A stretch of 8,288 nucleotides of DNA from Bacteroidales bacterium UBA1217 (GTDB taxonomy: Bacteria; Bacteroidota; Bacteroidia; Bacteroidales; P3), in the NCBI GenBank assembly GCA_002309335.1, contig DBXH01000029.1:1579-9866 (forward strand), read 5' to 3'. Positions 1 to 6,013 of this stretch are shown one piece after another (the stretch's first letter is position 1; every line of letters starts with the position of its first letter). Under the pieces are notes generated by a model that ran no database searches, was not told the DNA's origin, and saw nothing but the letters and a program-made list of their open reading frames with translations. Made by a program: the position numbers and the translations under genes.

Positions 1-923
1 CTCATGTCGAGCATGCGGACGATGGGCCGTTTGGCGGCTTCGATCATCTCGTCCGACATCAGTATCTCGGGCTGCTCGTCGCGCAGGCAGCGGTAGAGTT
101 TCTCAAGTGTGTTGAGTTTCATATATGCGCAGTCATCGCAGGCACAGCTCTTGTCGTCGCGCAGGGTGATGAACTCTTTGTCGGGATTCTCGCGCTGCAT
201 CTCGTAGAGGATGCCCGTCTCGGTGGCCACGATGAACTGTTTGGCCGACGAGGCCTTGATATAGTTGAGCATTGCCTTGGTCGATCCCACAAAATCCGCC
301 ACCTTGAGCAGGGCGGGATTGCACTCGGGGTGGGCGACCACAGGTGCCTCCGGGTGGGATGCCTTGAGTTTGAGTATGGCTTCGGCCTGCATGGCGTCGT
401 GCACCATGCAGACACCGTCCCAAAGCAACATCTGGCGGCCGGTTACCTGGTTGATATATCCGCCCAAGTTGCGGTCGGGGGCGAAGATGATTTTCTGATC
501 TTCGGGCAGCGAGCGTACAAGTTTCTCTGCATTGCCGCTGGTGCAGATAAGGTCGCTGAGGGCCTTGATTTCGGCGGTGCAGTTGATATAGCTTATCACC
601 ATGTGGTCGGGATGCTCGGCCTTGAAGCGGGCCAAGTCCTCACCTTTGCAGCTTTCGGCCAGCGAACAGCTGGCTTCCATATCGGGCAGCAGCACCTTGC
701 GGCCGGGGTTGAGGATTTTTGCCGTTTCGGCCATAAAATGAACACCGCAGAACACAATGATGTCGGCCTCCGTACGCTGAGCCTCCTGTGCCAATGCCAG
801 GCTGTCACCGACATAATCGGAGAGTTCCTGTATTTCATGTCGCTGATAGTAATGGCCGAGAATGACGGCGTTTTTCTCCTGTTTCAGACGGATAATCTCT
901 TGCTTTAGCTGCTCGTTGGTCAT
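1..923 (-). CDS. nadA: Quinolinate synthase NadA, 3' end cut by window edge
   Basis: NadA condenses iminoaspartate with dihydroxyacetone phosphate to quinolinate, the second step of de novo NAD synthesis, in the cytoplasm with an oxygen-sensitive [4Fe-4S] cluster. The minus strand reads open from an ATG at 921-923 to the edge, 307 codons. The protein begins MTNEQLKQEIIRLK and carries the substrate-site motif ILGHYYQ (residues 21-27). Other family blocks are FCGVHFMAETAKIL (58-71), LLPDMEASCSLAESC (78-92), SYINCTAEIKALSDLICTSG (111-130) and CACDDCAYMKLNTLEKL (about 260-276). C86, C172 and C265 (or a neighbouring Cys in the same motif) are spaced like the three cluster ligands of the family. 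The last visible residues, RPIVRMLDM, match the usual C-terminus, so only a few codons should be missing. A separate promoter lies upstream, and nadB and nadC are not in the window. Identification is secure. Confidence 0.96.
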   Translation of the reverse strand, partial: MTNEQLKQEIIRLKQEKNAVILGHYYQRHEIQELSDYVGDSLALAQEAQRTEADIIVFCGVHFMAETAKILNPGRKVLLPDMEASCSLAESCKGEDLARFKAEHPDHMVISYINCTAEIKALSDLICTSGNAEKLVRSLPEDQKIIFAPDRNLGGYINQVTGRQMLLWDGVCMVHDAMQAEAILKLKASHPEAPVVAHPECNPALLKVADFVGSTKAMLNYIKASSAKQFIVATETGILYEMQRENPDKEFITLRDDKSCACDDCAYMKLNTLEKLYRCLRDEQPEILMSDEMIEAAKRPIVRMLDM

Positions 924-949
924 AGTATTTGTGTTATTGTTTGAAAATG

Positions 950-983
950 CAAAATTACTAAAAAAAACCATTCGCCAGGCAAA
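950..983 (-). promoter_or_regulatory. Bacteroidota-type promoter for nadA
   Basis: Read on the minus strand, a TAATTTTG box (950-957) matches the Bacteroidota -7 consensus TAnnTTTG. A TTTG (980-983) lies 22 bases upstream in the -33 position. This would place the transcript start roughly 20 bases before the nadA ATG at 923. It suggests that nadA is transcribed independently of the secreted-protein cluster upstream. The match is by eye to the known consensus. Confidence 0.6.
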
Positions 984-1067
984 AAAACTTTACGAGATAG
1001 TTATATACAACGGTATTACACCTCTATGTTGCATAGATAGAGTAGAATGTCGTCATGGCCAGCGATG

Positions 1068-1099
1068 CGCAAACACAATAATTACCGGGTTGTGTTGCG
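1068..1099 (-). terminator. Possible transcript-end hairpin after the secreted cluster
   Basis: An inverted repeat about 30 bases past the stop codon of the 1129-2181 gene can form a stem. It has seven pairs (AACACAA at 1072-1078 with TTGTGTT at 1090-1096), then a one-base bulge and three more pairs (CGC/GCG). The loop is 11 bases. It sits where a terminator between the cluster and nadA would be expected. No U-run follows on the minus strand, so it is not a typical intrinsic terminator; it could act as an mRNA-stabilising 3' end or be fortuitous. Confidence 0.3.
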
Positions 1100-1128
1100 G
1101 GGTTGCAATTAAAGATTTTTCGGCAAAA

Positions 1129-2181
1129 CTACCTAAATATTGCAACAAGGCGAACGTCTGCTGTCATCTGTATAATGCGCGGATTTTCCGTAGAGCCGTC
1201 GTTCCACCTTACAAAACTGCATCCTGGTGCAGGAGTTGCCTCAATGGTGGCGTTCGAAAGGTGCGGGTAGTTTCCACCGCCACTCACGGTTCCAGCATCA
1301 GGGTTGGAACTGTTGACAGTCAAGGAATGTAAATCAACGATGGCAAACATAGGACCTGTTATCTGACGGAAGCGATCGTGGTAATAGCTGTATGGGTACC
1401 ATGTGATATACCAGTCCTCCCGATCGTGAACAAGACCATCATCTGCAGCGAACATTCGGTTATTGCGTGTAGTACAAAAGTCACAGTCGTTGTTTCCATT
1501 TGTAACCGGTGCAATACATCCGTAAACCGTGGGATAATATTCCAGAACCTTTCTGCTGGTATAGTTGTCGATAATTTCTTCATTGTAGGTGTTGCTACGA
1601 AGTGTTCCGGCAATGTAGAAGACCGAATCGACCACGACGGGTGTGGGGAAGTAGACTTCATAGGCGTAGAACAAAAAGTGGTCGCTATCGGCAATGGCGC
1701 CGGCAAAGCGTGGTAAGCGAACGAGATACGGCAAAACGGTGTCCCATCTGAGCGAGTCGACAATGGCCATATCGCGGGGAAAGAAATTGCCCGTAGCCGG
1801 ATACATGGCTCCACCCTGCAACAGAGTAAGCCACTCGGGGGCACGAACTGTATTGGAAACTACAAAATTGCCCAAGGGTGGCAGCTGGGCCTCCACGAGA
1901 CACATCATACCTTTGATTTCCATCTGCCCGTTGACACTGTATTCATTAACATATTGTTTACGGGTGACGTATGGATGTTGTGAACCATAAATGAAATGTA
2001 TTGGGCTTGAGAAAACGTGGGTGTCAGTCAGAAATATTGGACAATCGGCATACCATTCGGGCGTATAATAGCGATGCGGCAAACGGTCGAGGGTGTCGCA
2101 ATCACGGTATTGTGGTTGTGCATATAACAACCCGGCCGATGCAATAATCAAAACAAAAAACAACCTTTTCATAACGTTCAT
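1129..2181 (-). CDS. Secreted protein with one InlB-like repeat, lacking a T9SS sorting domain
   Basis: The 350-residue product has a signal peptide: MNVMKRLFFVLIIASAGLLY followed by AQ, with likely cleavage near residue 21. Residues 39-240 form an unrecognised domain paralogous to that of the next gene upstream. Shared blocks include a PEWYADCPIFLTD segment (41-53), VRAPEWLTLL (112-121), SLRWDTVLP (143-151), PVVVDSVFYIAG (181-192) and DCDFC (232-236). Residues 286-350 form one divergent InlB-type B-repeat (GTVSGGGNYP, then FVRWNDGSTENPR) and the protein stops at its end. The sibling has a second repeat and a sorting domain; this one has neither, so export to the periplasm is predicted but surface delivery is unclear. 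The start at 2181 overlaps the upstream stop in ATGA, implying translational coupling; Met4 (2172) would give a tighter signal peptide. Function is unknown. Confidence 0.88.
   Translation of the reverse strand: MNVMKRLFFVLIIASAGLLYAQPQYRDCDTLDRLPHRYYTPEWYADCPIFLTDTHVFSSPIHFIYGSQHPYVTRKQYVNEYSVNGQMEIKGMMCLVEAQLPPLGNFVVSNTVRAPEWLTLLQGGAMYPATGNFFPRDMAIVDSLRWDTVLPYLVRLPRFAGAIADSDHFLFYAYEVYFPTPVVVDSVFYIAGTLRSNTYNEEIIDNYTSRKVLEYYPTVYGCIAPVTNGNNDCDFCTTRNNRMFAADDGLVHDREDWYITWYPYSYYHDRFRQITGPMFAIVDLHSLTVNSSNPDAGTVSGGGNYPHLSNATIEATPAPGCSFVRWNDGSTENPRIIQMTADVRLVAIFR
1132..1326 (-). repeat. InlB-like B-repeat unit in the 350-residue protein
   Basis: This stretch encodes residues 286-350, a single copy of the roughly 60-residue divergent InlB B-repeat fold. 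It has the pattern GTVsGgGnYp, then aTPapGcsFvrWnDGsTeNPR, ending VRLVAIF. It aligns with both units of the neighbouring 467-residue protein, supporting common origin. In the family such beta-rich repeats are structural or spacer modules of surface proteins; no specific ligand can be inferred. Confidence 0.75.
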
Positions 2182-3581
2182 AGCTTGACTATTTTTTTCG
2201 TTCCCTTACGGGCGCCTGTATAGAGAACAGCTGTGTAGACACCACTTGGCAGATACTCCACATCTATGGTGAAACTGTCGCCTGAAAAAGATTGTGTGAA
2301 TGTCTGTCGTCCGGCTGCATCGTAAAGATGGATTATATGATTGCCGTATTCACAATTGATAGTGAATATCCCATGCGCCGGATTGGGGGTTATCGAGAAT
2401 TCAAGGGGCAAACCTGTATCGATGCCGGCAGGTATGGGGTCGAAAATTGCGGTAATTACCGTGTCCGACAATAGCACAACATTGCGCGGATTGTCATCGT
2501 TTCCATCGGCCCATTCTGTGAAGACATAACCATCGTAAGCAGTAGCGGAAATAACAGCGTCTTGTCCGTATGGGTAGATGCCGGTACCGTCGGTTGTTCC
2601 CCATTCTGGATTATTCACCAGCACCCGGACATAATTGCTACTGTCGTTGACAAAAAAGGCTGTGACCGTCGAATCTTGGTAAAGGTACATCACCCGTGGA
2701 TTGTCCGTAACGCCGTCACTCCAACTGGTGAAATGGCAAAATGGTGACGGTGTGGCGGTGACTACCACAGGTTCTCCTGTACGGTATTCTCCGCTGCCGT
2801 TTACTGTTCCCATAAGGCTGTCGGCCGACACAACCGTAAGAATGATACTATCGGTATCCAGAATGAACAAGAAAGGACTGAAATGTCTTGGAAAACTACT
2901 ATGTTCAACTCCACTGCTCAAATTGACTGCAGTAATTGGCGATGGGAAACAATTCCCACAAAAATCTGCATTATAGTCGGTTATATAAGCATAAAATGAT
3001 GGCCAATAATCGTATACATTTTCTATCATAACATTACTATTATTGGTAGCAACAATAACAACTTCACCTTCTACAACGACAGGATGTTCAAAACGTGCCT
3101 CGTAGACCGAAACCACCATGGCATTGGTGCTGTTGTGGGTAATCTGAGCTTGCAAGTTCTGCGGGAGTATCATGGTTCGTGGAGTAATGGTGTCCCATCG
3201 AACGCTGGCTATTGTATCTATTGGCATACCGGAACTATCAGCCAGGCAGAGAAGTACCCATTCGGGAGCGCGTACAGGGTTTCGAGGTTGATTTAGCGGC
3301 GAATCTGTAGATATCATAACGGCAATACCATCGACAACATGAGGAACTGACACCTCCTCATGACTAAGCAACAAAAAGTCACTTGAATATGCCAAATAAT
3401 CTACAGAAAAATATACTGGCGCAGCTCCTATAGAGAGTCCTGGATCATTGATATAAAAGTCGCACTGGTCGTACCATTGTGGATATAAATACTCGCTGTT
3501 GCGTCCAAATATAGTATTATTTTGTGCATGAAGACATATCGATACAACAGAAACAATGAAAATTATCACACATTTTTTCAT
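2178..3581 (-). CDS. T9SS-exported surface protein with two InlB-like repeats
   Basis: The 467-residue product starts MKKCVIIFIVSVVSICLHAQ, a clear signal peptide with likely cleavage after about residue 19. An unrecognised domain (about 30-245) contains YPQWYDQCDFYIND (33-46), VRAPEWVLLC (103-112), SVRWDTITP (126-134) and DFCGNC (206-211). Two InlB-like B-repeats follow at about 248-310 and 317-380, each with a GxVxGxGxY..TxW(A/S)DGxxDNPR pattern. Residues 393-467 are a type A T9SS C-terminal domain: ITPNPAHGIFTI, HLYDAAGR, FTIDVEYLPSGVYTA and final KKIVKL. The protein is therefore expected to cross the outer membrane by T9SS, lose the CTD and be anchored or released. An AAGGAAAA stretch at 3585-3592 is a plausible ribosome site just before the start. 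The gene lies 33 bases after the orphan secreted gene and overlaps the next one by 4 bases. The biological role is unknown; adhesion or matrix binding is only a guess. Confidence 0.9.
   Translation of the reverse strand: MKKCVIIFIVSVVSICLHAQNNTIFGRNSEYLYPQWYDQCDFYINDPGLSIGAAPVYFSVDYLAYSSDFLLLSHEEVSVPHVVDGIAVMISTDSPLNQPRNPVRAPEWVLLCLADSSGMPIDTIASVRWDTITPRTMILPQNLQAQITHNSTNAMVVSVYEARFEHPVVVEGEVVIVATNNSNVMIENVYDYWPSFYAYITDYNADFCGNCFPSPITAVNLSSGVEHSSFPRHFSPFLFILDTDSIILTVVSADSLMGTVNGSGEYRTGEPVVVTATPSPFCHFTSWSDGVTDNPRVMYLYQDSTVTAFFVNDSSNYVRVLVNNPEWGTTDGTGIYPYGQDAVISATAYDGYVFTEWADGNDDNPRNVVLLSDTVITAIFDPIPAGIDTGLPLEFSITPNPAHGIFTINCEYGNHIIHLYDAAGRQTFTQSFSGDSFTIDVEYLPSGVYTAVLYTGARKGTKKIVKL
2181..2405 (-). 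other. T9SS type A C-terminal sorting domain
   Basis: Codes for residues 393-467 of the 467-residue protein. The ordered motifs PNPA.G.(F/I), a beta strand ending YDAAGR, ID...LPSGVY and the terminal KIVKL are the signature of the Por secretion system sorting domain found only in Bacteroidota. It predicts that the host genome encodes a complete type IX secretion machinery and sortase (PorU-type), none of which is in this window. Confidence 0.9.
2442..2840 (-). repeat. Tandem pair of InlB-like B-repeat units
   Basis: Two adjacent coding repeats: residues 248-310 (2652-2840) and 317-380 (2442-2633). Both show the order GT(V/T)(N/D)G(S/T)G(E/I)Y, VxxTA, FTxW(S/A)DG, DNPR, T(V/A)ITA(I/F)F. They are similar in protein sequence but clearly diverged in DNA, so this is an old duplication and not a recent tandem expansion. 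Confidence 0.8.
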
Positions 3582-3584
3582 ATC

Positions 3585-3592
3585 TTTTCCTT
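3585..3592 (-). promoter_or_regulatory. Shine-Dalgarno-like site before the 467-residue gene
   Basis: The minus strand reads AAGGAAAA a few bases upstream of the ATG at 3579-3581, inside the 33-base gap to the preceding gene. It supports the annotated start. A purine-rich site this clear is notable because Bacteroidota genes often lack one. Confidence 0.5.
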
Positions 3593-3614
3593 TTATCGTT
3601 TATTTCTCAATTAT

Positions 3615-4952
3615 CTATTTGCCCTCTATTGGATCGTTTGTCGCTACATCTGACGCACTTATTTTGTAAGGACTAAATGTTGTGTGTGAATCAAAGACAG
3701 AGTATGGAGTAATGTAGAAATTGTTTGTTCTTCTACCGTTTCCCTGTTCTCCCCAATAATCTATTTTCCATATCCCGAAACTCTCATTGCTGCATCCCCA
3801 TGGTATTTTATTGTCTCTCTGACTATCGGTTCTTCCTGTACCTATCCTTGGAAATCTCATAGAGGAATTACCGTATGAATCTTCAAGGAGCACAGCCATG
3901 AATTGGTTACCCAAGGAAGTATCGCTACTTCTTATGTCCTTTATCTTAACATACACGTCAGTATCATCATTGTGTATTATCTCGGAAGGAACTGCATTTT
4001 CACTTGGAATGTGGAACATTATCAATTTACCGGGAAAATCGTGCTCTGGAAAATCGGTATTTTCAGTAATGTAAGACACGACAACCCCGCATCCGTTGTG
4101 CGTTGCCGTCATAAAAACCGGAGCATCACTCCACCTTCTTGTTCTGCGATCACCATATGCATAATAGACATCATATCCGTATGTGTTGTCATCGTTGATA
4201 AAATCATTGCTTTCTCCATAACTCAAGTAGAACATATCATGATAGTGGAAAAAATGACTGCTATCCACACATAATGAAAGTGTTATAACAGTATCTCCCA
4301 AACATACAACATCCATAAATCTGCCTCCTGCACCAGGATGGCTTATTTTTCCAACACTCACATCATATCCATTTCCACTTGGATCCATATAGTAAATCAA
4401 CATATTGTCTGTAGCATATATTCCACCGGCGTTTGTCAATGCCAGATGTTCAAATTCAAACGAATTGTCCACAGTCATTATATCAATTGTACCAGTTCCA
4501 TTAATTACATTGACCATATTAAACTTCCCTATATATCCGCAATATGTTGTTTCCGGTTCGAGCATTCCGTTTGTGTTGTAAATATATTGCCCTGTCCTTG
4601 TCCATTTTTTCCCACAAAACCAACAATTGTAATCTTTATCTATCTCAATATCATTTACTATATATCCACTACATGTGTAAAACATTGATGGTTCTACATA
4701 TTCCGTAGTGAAGAACTTCTTTTTTACACCACTCACCCTATTTTCTACCATAAATAAACTGCGTTTGTCAACCGAATGTGCGCACGTGACAAACAATTCT
4801 CCTTTCCTATGTGCCGCAGAAATTATATGTTCCCCATTGATATCTGTAAACCTTGATATATCACCGTTCTGTCCATATACAGTCAATCCACACATTAATG
4901 ATGCAAAAAATAAAATTCGAATTGGAAATTTATATGGCATAACACTAAACAT
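3615..4952 (-). CDS. Orphan secreted protein, first gene of the cluster
   Basis: The 445-residue product is not a family I recognise. Residues 5-27 (MPYKFPIRILFFASLMCGLT and VYG) form a signal peptide with cleavage likely before QNG. Met5 (codon at 4938-4940) fits signal-peptide architecture better than Met1 (4950-4952). The mature part is rich in aromatic residues, Asp, Asn and Gly, with strand-like segments and no visible transmembrane helix. It includes DYNCWFCGKKW (107-117), TYCGYIGKFN (136-145) and several Cys. The alternating beta-like layout would suit a beta-propeller or similar fold, which is inference only. No T9SS CTD, lipobox or InlB repeat is seen; the C-terminus (ISASDVATNDPIEGK) does not resemble a sorting domain. 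Base composition is the most A+T-rich of all genes here. It lies 33 bases before the T9SS protein gene, so joint expression is likely. Confidence 0.85.
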   Translation of the reverse strand: MFSVMPYKFPIRILFFASLMCGLTVYGQNGDISRFTDINGEHIISAAHRKGELFVTCAHSVDKRSLFMVENRVSGVKKKFFTTEYVEPSMFYTCSGYIVNDIEIDKDYNCWFCGKKWTRTGQYIYNTNGMLEPETTYCGYIGKFNMVNVINGTGTIDIMTVDNSFEFEHLALTNAGGIYATDNMLIYYMDPSGNGYDVSVGKISHPGAGGRFMDVVCLGDTVITLSLCVDSSHFFHYHDMFYLSYGESNDFINDDNTYGYDVYYAYGDRRTRRWSDAPVFMTATHNGCGVVVSYITENTDFPEHDFPGKLIMFHIPSENAVPSEIIHNDDTDVYVKIKDIRSSDTSLGNQFMAVLLEDSYGNSSMRFPRIGTGRTDSQRDNKIPWGCSNESFGIWKIDYWGEQGNGRRTNNFYITPYSVFDSHTTFSPYKISASDVATNDPIEGK

Positions 4953-5091
4953 TACGATGTCTACTACTATAACGAAAATAGAACCGATTTATTGTGAATA
5001 TGATAGAAATTCTATAAAATAGGATGATCGTTTGCTGAATGTCACTCAATTTAAACAGAAAAAAAAATTTGATTTGAACAAAACATAAATT

Positions 5092-5136
5092 AAAAGGAAA
5101 AAAAGAAATAATCTTTTAAAAGAAATTTTTCCTTTT
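5092..5136. repeat. Imperfectly spaced A/T inverted repeat
   Basis: AAAAGGAAAAA (5092-5102) and TTTTTCCTTTT (5126-5136) are perfect 11-base reverse complements 23 bases apart. The palindrome CTTTTAAAAG (5113-5122) lies between them. The whole can fold as a nested hairpin and is followed by further T residues. No gene ends here on either strand, so a terminator role has no obvious client; it may be a structural or protein-binding element or a product of low complexity. Confidence 0.5.
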
Positions 5137-5469
5137 TTTATTGGGTGTTAATATTGTTGAAAATGTAGGTAATGACTGTTTTTTCAGTAAGCAATATGAA
5201 TAGCAGTTAACAAACCATTCAACAATATAACTTCCTATATTATCATTCATTCGCAGTTTTATTAACATTATGTTGAAATGAAAGATAACAGGCATTTGTT
5301 ACTATCGAAAATTATGAAGTTGGAGAAGTTTAAATTGTTAATTAGAATATTGAAAAGTGGGTGTTTTTTCAACCATGAATTATATTTCAACATCACTTGA
5401 AAATTTATCTACTTTTATTTTGACAACCTTTGTTAAGAAATTGTTATCTTTTTATTTCACAAATGGTTG

Positions 5470-5498
5470 GATAATGAGTGGGATAATATGTTGATAAT
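5470..5498 (+). promoter_or_regulatory. Three helically phased GATAAT elements before rpiB
   Basis: GATAAT occurs at 5470-5475, 5482-5487 and 5493-5498, with start-to-start spacing of 12 and 11 bases, close to one turn of DNA. The first two copies lie in longer related blocks (TGGATAAT and GGGATAAT). The array ends about 38 bases before the rpiB -7 box, where an activator or repressor could act. No known regulator is recognised. Confidence 0.4.
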
Positions 5499-5567
5499 TT
5501 GTAGTGGTTAGTTCTGAGCGGATTAACTTTTTATTGTACCTTTGCAATCGGAAAACAGTTATCAACA
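5489..5567. promoter_or_regulatory. Inverted TGTTGATAA / TTATCAACA pair flanking the rpiB promoter
   Basis: TGTTGATAA at 5489-5497 is the exact reverse complement of TTATCAACA at 5559-5567. The two sites are 70 bases apart start to start and bracket the -7 box. The right copy lies in the predicted leader 5 bases before the rpiB ATG. The nonamer differs at one base from the E. coli DnaA box TTATCCACA. It could be a paired operator for a looping repressor, DnaA sites, or coincidence in A+T-rich DNA. Confidence 0.35.
5537..5544 (+). promoter_or_regulatory. -7 promoter box for rpiB-deoC
   Basis: TACCTTTG is an exact match to the Bacteroidota -7 consensus TAnnTTTG and lies 28 bases before the rpiB ATG, giving a leader of roughly 20 bases. 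No clear TTTG is present at the expected -33 position, which may mean dependence on an activator or a weak promoter. Confidence 0.65.
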
Positions 5568-5572
5568 CAAAT

Positions 5573-6013
5573 ATGAAAGAGATTATCCCGATAGCCTGCG
5601 ACCATGCAGGATATGAACTGAAACTTAAAGTGATAGAGCATCTCAAGGGATTGGGATTCGAGGTGAAGGACTTCGGAACCCACTCGTCGGAGAGTTGCGA
5701 CTATCCTGATTTCGCCCATCAGGTAGGGTCGGCCCTCAATCGTGGAGAGTTCAAGCGCGGCATAGTGATCTGCGGAAGCGGCAACGGAGTGCAGATGACG
5801 GTGAACAAATACCCGAATGTGCGCTGCGCTCTCTGCTGGACACCAGAGATTGCCCATCTCGGCCGTCAGCACAACGACTGCAACTGCATATCCATCCCCG
5901 CCCGCTTCATCCCCGAGGAGACGGCCCTGAAGATTGTGGACGAATATCTTGATACCCCATTTGAAGGTGGTCGCCACCAGCGCCGTGTTGAGAAGATAAG
6001 CCAGTTGCTGTGA
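5573..6013 (+). CDS. rpiB: Ribose-5-phosphate isomerase B
   Basis: Interconverts D-ribose 5-phosphate and D-ribulose 5-phosphate in the non-oxidative pentose phosphate pathway. The 146-residue product matches the roughly 145-150-residue RpiB/LacAB family. The visible features are ACDHAGYELK (D10, H11), the DYPDFA block (43-48), ICGSGNG with catalytic C67, H100 in GRQHNDCN, and R134/R138 in the GGRHQRRVEKI tail. These correspond to the active-site and phosphate-binding positions of E. coli RpiB. The ATG at 5573 is chosen because MKEIIPIACDHAG is the family N-terminus; an in-frame upstream ATG at 5504 would lie ahead of the promoter box. The stop overlaps the deoC start by one base (TGATG), so the two are translated from one mRNA. 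The pairing suggests recycling of nucleoside-derived pentose phosphates. Confidence 0.96.
   Translation: MKEIIPIACDHAGYELKLKVIEHLKGLGFEVKDFGTHSSESCDYPDFAHQVGSALNRGEFKRGIVICGSGNGVQMTVNKYPNVRCALCWTPEIAHLGRQHNDCNCISIPARFIPEETALKIVDEYLDTPFEGGRHQRRVEKISQLL

Larger units (their letters stand above)
4953..5572. other. A+T-rich divergent intergenic region without genes
   Basis: About 620 bases lie between the divergent starts of the orphan secreted gene and rpiB. I see no credible coding region, tRNA or rRNA. It holds long A and T tracts and a long A/T inverted repeat (5092-5136). It also has a TTGAAAA/TTTTCAA hairpin (5350-5356 with 5366-5372) and a distant inverted pair ATGTTGAAAT (5270-5279) / ATTTCAACAT (5384-5393). 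The regulatory elements of rpiB lie at its right end. A weak -7-like box for the leftward cluster, TATTTTCG on the minus strand (4973-4980, one mismatch to TAnnTTTG), is the best candidate I see, with no good -33 partner. Both divergent promoters should lie here. Confidence 0.7.

Noticed and set aside
119..908. Several open frames on both strands across the left end, including a 192-codon plus-strand frame at 330-908
   Set aside because: All lie over nadA, whose conserved motifs fix the coding frame on the minus strand; the others show no protein-like features.
1026..1128. Possible lost sorting domain after the stop of the 350-residue protein through a frameshift or nonsense change
   Set aside because: The in-frame continuation after the stop is only about 35 codons and none of the three minus-strand frames shows PNP, YDAAGR or LPSGVY-like motifs.
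862..1332. A 156-codon plus-strand frame spanning the nadA start and the gap before it
   Set aside because: It crosses the start of nadA, its promoter and the end of the next gene antisense, and has no recognisable domain.
1378..4688. Plus-strand frames of 60-123 codons opposite the secreted cluster
   Set aside because: They are antisense to three genes with signal peptides and a T9SS domain and look like chance frames in A+T-rich DNA.
5092..5136. Intrinsic terminator
   Set aside because: The stem is almost all A-T pairs and no gene on either strand ends nearby; listed as an inverted repeat only.
5489..5567. Chromosomal replication origin, suggested by DnaA-box-like nonamers in A+T-rich DNA
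   Set aside because: Only two imperfect boxes are seen and no dnaA, dnaN or similar gene is near; a regulatory reading is simpler.
5504..5572. Earlier in-frame ATG for rpiB adding 23 residues
   Set aside because: It lies upstream of the predicted transcript start and the extra residues are not part of the RpiB family N-terminus.
5452..5646. A 64-codon minus-strand frame with a hydrophobic segment overlapping the rpiB start
   Set aside because: It is antisense to the rpiB promoter and N-terminus, and no supporting start signals are seen.
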